NCBI RefSeq assembly: GCF_027490375.1
Contig: NZ_JAIXYH010000085.1
Coordinates: 1 to 38,929 of the forward strand
From: Flavobacterium sp.
GTDB lineage: Bacteria > Bacteroidota > Bacteroidia > Flavobacteriales > Flavobacteriaceae
Length of the DNA stretch: 38,929 nucleotides
Direction of reading: 5' to 3'
A model generated the notes under the pieces. That model saw only the letters and a program-made list of their open reading frames with translations. It was not told the origin of the DNA and did no database searches. Shown here piece by piece: positions 35,068 through 38,929 of the stretch (position 1 is its first letter; every line of letters starts with the position of its first letter). Position numbers and translations under genes: made by a program.

Positions 35068-35238
35068 ATGCTCAAGTTTGTCAAACAAAATCTGGAAAAT
35101 ATCGACGGGATCGAAATCTATCCCATCTTATCACTATTGCTGTTCTTCAGCTTTTTCGTCGGACTGTTTTTTTGGGTGTACACCTATTCAAAACCTTCGC
35201 TTCAAAAACTGGAGTCGCTTCCCTTTGTTGAAGAATAA
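35068..35238 (+). CDS. ccoQ: CcoQ-like small subunit
   Basis: 56 aa, ATG at 35068-35070; the longer frame overlaps ccoNO and has no matching N-terminus. It has one membrane helix (about 20-45, LSLLLFFSFFVGLFFWVYTYS) and a short polar tail with SLPFVEE. Position between ccoNO and ccoP and size fit CcoQ, which stabilises the cbb3 complex. Such small proteins carry little sequence identity, so the call rests on context. Confidence 0.8.
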   Translation: MLKFVKQNLENIDGIEIYPILSLLLFFSFFVGLFFWVYTYSKPSLQKLESLPFVEE

Positions 35239-35255
35239 CCTCTAAATCAACTCAC

Positions 35256-36176
35256 ATGAAAACTAATTTAATTCCCCTTTTACGAATCAGCTTTTTCTTC
35301 GGATTGGCTGTTGGCGGAACCGAATACGTACTCGATACCGGGAGCATGCCCGCGTTTATTAAATACCCGATGGTAACGCTTTCACTGCTGGTGTTCTTTG
35401 TGATTTTGCTTTGCATCGAAATGCTGTTCAAAGCGCTCGCTACCATTAAATACCTACTGCTAAGCAAACGAGAGCAACAGAAAATCGATGCGCTTGAAGC
35501 ACTTCCTTTACTTGAGAGTCCGTTCTTTAAAAAATGGAAACAACGTCTCACCAAATCAAAACCTCTGGCGCAGGAAGGCGAATTACTGCTCGATCACAAC
35601 TACGACGGTATCAAAGAACTCGACAACGAACTTCCGCCGTGGTGGGTTTATTCCTTTTACATTACCATTGTTTTCGGCCTGATTTATTTGGTTCGCTTTC
35701 ATGTGGTTGGCGATTACAACCAAGCCCAAGAATTTACCACCGAAATGGCAGTAGCACAGCAGCAAGTCGAGCAGTATTTGAAAACTGCGCCCGATTTAAT
35801 GGATAAAGAAAAAGTGACCTTACTTACCGATGCCAAAGATCTAGCCGAGGGAAAGGCTATTTTTCAAACCAACTGTGTGGCGTGTCATCGAGCCGATGCC
35901 GGCGGACAAATCGGTCCGAATTTAACCGACAACTATTGGATTCTCGGCGGAGGCATTAAAAACGTTTTCAACACGGTGATGGAAGGCGGACGCGACGGCA
36001 AGGGCATGGTTGCATGGAAAGCCGTGATAAAACCTACCGAAATCCAAAAAGTAGCGAGCTATGTTTTATCGCTCCAAGGCAGCAATCCGAAAGATGCAAA
36101 AGCAGCCGAACCCGAAGCCAAACCCGTCGACGAAACCACTTCCAAAGAAAAATCAGTCGCAGCACTTCAACCCTAA
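35256..36176 (+). CDS. ccoP: CcoP, mono-heme cytochrome c subunit of cbb3 oxidase
   Basis: 306 aa. Two N-terminal hydrophobic segments (about 5-25 and 33-60) and a third near 130-150 (WWVYSFYITIVFGLIYLV) anchor the protein. The periplasmic part has one CxxCH (CVACH, about 207) and a likely methionine ligand in GKGMVAW. Proteobacterial CcoP carries two hemes c, so this is the mono-heme form that is usual in Bacteroidota. The C-terminus is a Lys/Glu/Ala-rich low-complexity tail. It lies 17 bases after ccoQ and 11 before ccoG. Confidence 0.93.
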   Translation: MKTNLIPLLRISFFFGLAVGGTEYVLDTGSMPAFIKYPMVTLSLLVFFVILLCIEMLFKALATIKYLLLSKREQQKIDALEALPLLESPFFKKWKQRLTKSKPLAQEGELLLDHNYDGIKELDNELPPWWVYSFYITIVFGLIYLVRFHVVGDYNQAQEFTTEMAVAQQQVEQYLKTAPDLMDKEKVTLLTDAKDLAEGKAIFQTNCVACHRADAGGQIGPNLTDNYWILGGGIKNVFNTVMEGGRDGKGMVAWKAVIKPTEIQKVASYVLSLQGSNPKDAKAAEPEAKPVDETTSKEKSVAALQP

Positions 36177-36187
36177 TATCGCCAAAA

Positions 36188-37609
36188 ATGGCTGCAAATT
36201 CAACCGACAGCAGTTTTAGAGACGCCATCAGCACAGTAAACGCCGCAGGAAAACGCGCTTGGATATATCCCAAAATTCCGAAAGGAAAATGGTACAACCG
36301 ACGCAAAGCACTGAGCTACTTACTGCTTGCGTTTCTCTTTAGCGCACCTTTCATTCATGTAAACGGACAGCAATTTCTGATGTTTAACGTCCTTGAACGC
36401 CGATTCTCCTTATTCGGATTCCCGTTCTGGCCGCAAGACTTTCACATTTTCGTTTTAGTGATGATCATCGGTGTGGTTGGTTTGGCGCTCTTTACCGTGG
36501 CATTCGGACGTATCTTCTGCGGCTGGTTTTGCCCACAAACCATTTTTATGGAAATGCTGTTCCGACGAATCGAATTCTGGATCGACGGCGATCGTGCCGC
36601 ACAAATGCAGCTGGATAAAATGCCGTGGACCGCCGAAAAAATCAGAAAACGCCTGCTCAAGTGGTTCTTGTTTGCTGTGATTTCGTTCTGGATTGCCAAC
36701 GTATTTCTCGCCTACCTCATCGGAAGTAACGAATTGTACAAATTGGTAGAAACCGGACCCACAAACAACCTCGGAACGTTTATCTCGTTACTCATTTTCA
36801 CAGCGGTATTCTACTTCATCTATGTTTGGTTTCGCGAACAAGTTTGCCTCATTGTTTGCCCGTACGGCAGAATGCAAGGCGTACTGGTTGACGATAAAAC
36901 CGTAAACGTACTCTACGACCATAAACGCGGCGAAAAAGAAGTAGGTCGATTCAAATTCAACAAAAACGAAGATCGCAGCAGCAGCGGAAAAGGCGATTGT
37001 ATCGACTGCAAACAATGCGTTTTTGTGTGTCCGACTGGAATTGATATCCGAAACGGCGTACAACTCGAATGCACCAATTGTACGGCTTGTATCGACGAGT
37101 GCGACAGCATCATGCAGCATGTGGGCTTGCCAAAAGGACTCATACGCTACGCCAGCGAAAACGAAATTGAAAATCAGACGCCGTTTGTATTTACTTTTCG
37201 AATGAAAGCCTATGCCGCTGTTCTTGCCGTTTTGCTCGTTGTTTTAGGAGTAACGCTGCAACAACGCAACGAGGTCGAAGCCACGGTGCTCCGACTTCCC
37301 GGACAACTGTTTCAACATCAAGGAACCTACATTGAAAATGTCTTCACTTACAAAATTGTCAATAAGACTACGCACGACTTCCGAAATACCGAACTGCGCA
37401 TTGCCTATCCACATGCACAAATCAATCGCGTTGGCGGCAGTTCGTTTATTATCGGAAGCGAAAAACTATCCAAAGGAACTTTCTTTATTCGAATTCCTGA
37501 AACCGAACTCAAAGGCGAAAAAACGCAGCTACGTATTGAAATCTGGGCCAACGGCAAGAAAATCGAAGACGCCACAACCGAGTTTTTGGGTCCGCGTGAA
37601 TACTTTTAA
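36188..37609 (+). CDS. ccoG: CcoG, polyferredoxin-like assembly protein
   Basis: 473 aa from the ATG at 36188; the frame runs upstream into ccoP, so the longer start is rejected. Membrane segments occur at about 40-60, 85-110, 160-180, 200-220 and 340-360. Two Cys motifs of the NapH/CcoG type are present (FCGWFCPQ and CLIVCPYGRMQG), and a two-cluster ferredoxin domain around 275-320 (CIDCKQCVFVCP, CTNCTACIDEC). CcoG reduces copper for cbb3 assembly in other species. A C-terminal Ig-like domain follows the last helix. It is 11 bases before ccoH. Confidence 0.95.
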   Translation: MAANSTDSSFRDAISTVNAAGKRAWIYPKIPKGKWYNRRKALSYLLLAFLFSAPFIHVNGQQFLMFNVLERRFSLFGFPFWPQDFHIFVLVMIIGVVGLALFTVAFGRIFCGWFCPQTIFMEMLFRRIEFWIDGDRAAQMQLDKMPWTAEKIRKRLLKWFLFAVISFWIANVFLAYLIGSNELYKLVETGPTNNLGTFISLLIFTAVFYFIYVWFREQVCLIVCPYGRMQGVLVDDKTVNVLYDHKRGEKEVGRFKFNKNEDRSSSGKGDCIDCKQCVFVCPTGIDIRNGVQLECTNCTACIDECDSIMQHVGLPKGLIRYASENEIENQTPFVFTFRMKAYAAVLAVLLVVLGVTLQQRNEVEATVLRLPGQLFQHQGTYIENVFTYKIVNKTTHDFRNTELRIAYPHAQINRVGGSSFIIGSEKLSKGTFFIRIPETELKGEKTQLRIEIWANGKKIEDATTEFLGPREYF

Positions 37610-37620
37610 AAATTAAACTT

Positions 37621-38064
37621 ATGAAAACAAATGCATCCCGTTACGTACTACTAGCGTTTGCCTGCTTCATTGCGTTCATTTTATACTTCGTTGTTAAAGT
37701 GCAAATCGACAGCAAATACGATCACGAGTTAATGCTCGAAGATTACTACCGACAAGAAAAGAAAATCAACAAGCAATTCGAAGAAGAATCGGCGGTTTCA
37801 GCAGCCGAAGAACCCATTTTTCGACAAACAAACGTTTCCTTAGAAATCGATTTTCAAGCAAAATCCGAAAACATCAGCGGAACAGCATCGTTTTTAAGAC
37901 CGTCGAGCCAAAAAGCCGATTTCACCATTCCGATACAACTAAAAGCAGGCGAATCTTTGGTTATTCCGCGCGGAAAACTACAAGCTGGCTTTTGGTACAT
38001 AACGCTCGAATGGCAACAAAACGGAAAGCAACTGCGCATTAAAAAAGAACTTTACCTCAAGTAA
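37621..38064 (+). CDS. ccoH: CcoH (FixH) assembly protein
   Basis: 147 aa. One N-terminal membrane helix (about 8-25, YVLLAFACFIAFILYFVVKV) anchors a periplasmic domain of mostly strands. The sequence VQIDSKYDHELMLEDYYRQEKKIN is the usual start of the FixH domain in Bacteroidota, where the DYY residues are conserved. It acts in maturation of the oxidase. It is one base before the SafE-type gene. Confidence 0.88.
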   Translation: MKTNASRYVLLAFACFIAFILYFVVKVQIDSKYDHELMLEDYYRQEKKINKQFEEESAVSAAEEPIFRQTNVSLEIDFQAKSENISGTASFLRPSSQKADFTIPIQLKAGESLVIPRGKLQAGFWYITLEWQQNGKQLRIKKELYLK

Positions 38065-38065
38065 A

Positions 38066-38764
38066 ATGTTGGCAACCGCTTTTATACTCGGACTCATTTC
38101 ATCCTTGCATTGCGTGGGCATGTGCGGACCCTTAAGTTGGTTTGCAGTTGGGCAACCCACAACCGAACGCGAACGTATTTCTCGCTTAATCACGTATTTA
38201 TTTGGCAAAACAATCACATACGTTTTTATAGGTTTGCTCTTTGGTTTAATTGGGAAGAGTATCGGCGTCGGAAAATGGCAGCAGCAAATGGCCGTTTCGG
38301 TAGGCATTTTAATGTTGCTTTACGTGTTACTTAGCGAAAAACGATTTGTAGCTCTATTCGGAGCGGCACTAAGCATGAAAGGCTTTCAGCAATTGCGGGC
38401 GCGTGTGTTGCCGTATTTTTCGAAACACCCGTTTATCAAAGCGTTTTCCGTGGGGCTTTTAAACGGATTTTTACCGTGTGGCATGATTTACATGGCTTTA
38501 TTTGGCGCATTAGCCACCGGAAACGTGCTCAACAGCATGGCGTATATGCTTTTATTTGGTTTAGGAACCATGCCGTTAATGAGCGCCGCAATATTATTAC
38601 TTTCTTCCGCTAGTTTATTAATGCGCCGCTCCAATGCGTTAATACCCATTTTCATTGCAATTTTAGGAGTTTGGTTTATCTTAAAAGGCCTCGGATTTGG
38701 CATTCCGTACCTCTCACCTAGCAATCTCGAGTTAGTAGTGATGCAACAACCCAACTGTCGCTAA
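38066..38764 (+). CDS. Sulfite exporter TauE/SafE-type membrane protein of the cco locus
   Basis: 232 aa with about six membrane helices. The N-terminal motif LGLISSLHCVGMCGPL is the signature of the SafE/CcoA-like family, with two cysteines in the first helix; a matching LLNGFLPCGMIYMALFGAL lies in the second half. Members encoded next to cbb3 genes are thought to handle copper or redox partners during oxidase assembly. The sulfite-export name comes from the wider family only. It is the last gene of the operon and is one base after ccoH. About 165 bases after it are T-rich, followed by element B. Confidence 0.85.
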   Translation: MLATAFILGLISSLHCVGMCGPLSWFAVGQPTTERERISRLITYLFGKTITYVFIGLLFGLIGKSIGVGKWQQQMAVSVGILMLLYVLLSEKRFVALFGAALSMKGFQQLRARVLPYFSKHPFIKAFSVGLLNGFLPCGMIYMALFGALATGNVLNSMAYMLLFGLGTMPLMSAAILLLSSASLLMRRSNALIPIFIAILGVWFILKGLGFGIPYLSPSNLELVVMQQPNCR

Positions 38765-38810
38765 TAGAAACACAAAAACGTTTTTTCGCCCTTTCTATTT
38801 TTTAATTTTT

Positions 38811-38890
38811 ATGCGGCTATTCCCGCTTTTCGTTGCAATACCGCCTTCGCGTTGGCGGTTTGGGCAGCTTTTGGCGGGGCTTCCGCTGGT
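38811..38890 (-). repeat. Structured intergenic element B
   Basis: On the minus strand the core GAAAAGCGGGAA (complement of 38820-38831) is the same as in element A. The outer pairing GCGG/CCGC (plus-strand 38883-38886 with 38813-38816) and CCCG/CGGG repeats the plan of element A. An inner hairpin pairs ACCGCC (38840-38845) with GGCGGT (38854-38859). It follows the end of the cco operon on the opposite strand, as element A does for the rpmB operon. The sequence up to the window end (38929) continues GC-rich and may be part of the same element. Its function is unknown. Confidence 0.55.
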
Positions 38891-38929
38891 CGCCGCGCCA
38901 AAAACGCCCGCACACGCCACCACTTTGGC

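Noticed and set aside
36014..36187. Extension of the ccoG frame upstream to 36014
   Set aside because: The extra 58 codons overlap ccoP in another frame and encode a basic, low-complexity sequence. The family N-terminus starts at 36188, 11 bases after the ccoP stop.
36034..36306. Minus-strand 90-aa frame opposite ccoP and ccoG
   Set aside because: It is an antisense shadow of two well-supported genes, with Arg/Leu-rich composition and no start signal.

Overview
The window looks like a chromosomal segment of a member of the Bacteroidota, most likely Flavobacteriia or a close relative. Supporting signs are the small DUF4295 gene after rpmB-rpmG, a DUF4270 lipoprotein, a type IX secretion C-terminal sorting domain on a protease, a fused ccoN-ccoO oxidase gene, several promoters of the Bacteroidota TAnnTTTG type, and a general lack of strong Shine-Dalgarno sequences. 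There are no tRNA or rRNA genes, no insertion sequence and no CRISPR array that I can see.

Layout. 1-940: a small, partly decayed accessory block (57-aa protein, broken DUF4160 gene, DUF2442 gene) beside a hairpin. 1069-6698: a conserved housekeeping block, nearly all on the minus strand: ftsY, DUF4295, rpmG, rpmB, cinA, an Hpt-domain protein, a fumarylacetoacetate-hydrolase-type enzyme and a DnaQ-type exonuclease. A membrane protein of unknown function and a possible small RNA interrupt it. 6872-13386: a seven-gene plus-strand operon with a DUF2147 protein, TolC-like channel, membrane-fusion lipoprotein, FtsX-type permease, ABC ATPase, LytS-type histidine kinase and LytTR response regulator. 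It reads as a self-regulated tripartite exporter. 13594-15687: a convergent secreted protein of unknown function and a YqhD-type alcohol dehydrogenase.

16196-25224: a cell-surface block. It holds a second LytS/LytTR pair, a minus-strand pair (outer-membrane barrel plus Kelch lipoprotein) divergent from a plus-strand pair (DUF4270 lipoprotein plus outer-membrane barrel), and a secreted M43 metalloprotease with a type IX sorting domain. 25533-29254: E2 subunit of a 2-oxo acid dehydrogenase, a family 2 glycosyltransferase, an Hsp20 chaperone and a DUF2721 membrane protein.

29416-38764: a cbb3 oxidase locus. A Crp/Fnr regulator is divergent from ccoI (copper P-type ATPase), followed by ccoS, ccoNO, ccoQ, ccoP, ccoG, ccoH and a SafE-type membrane protein. 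Two near-identical Crp/Fnr-type dyads lie in the crp-ccoI gap and upstream of ccoS, so the regulator probably controls the oxidase.

The most unexpected structure is a pair of related, strongly folded intergenic elements at opposite ends of the window (about 2048-2134 and 38811-38890). Each lies just past the 3' end of an operon and on the opposite strand. They share a 12-base core and the same pairing plan, and look like a dispersed structured repeat or RNA family. No single clearly novel defence or biosynthetic system is visible; the best candidate systems are the exporter with its own two-component pair and the surface block.
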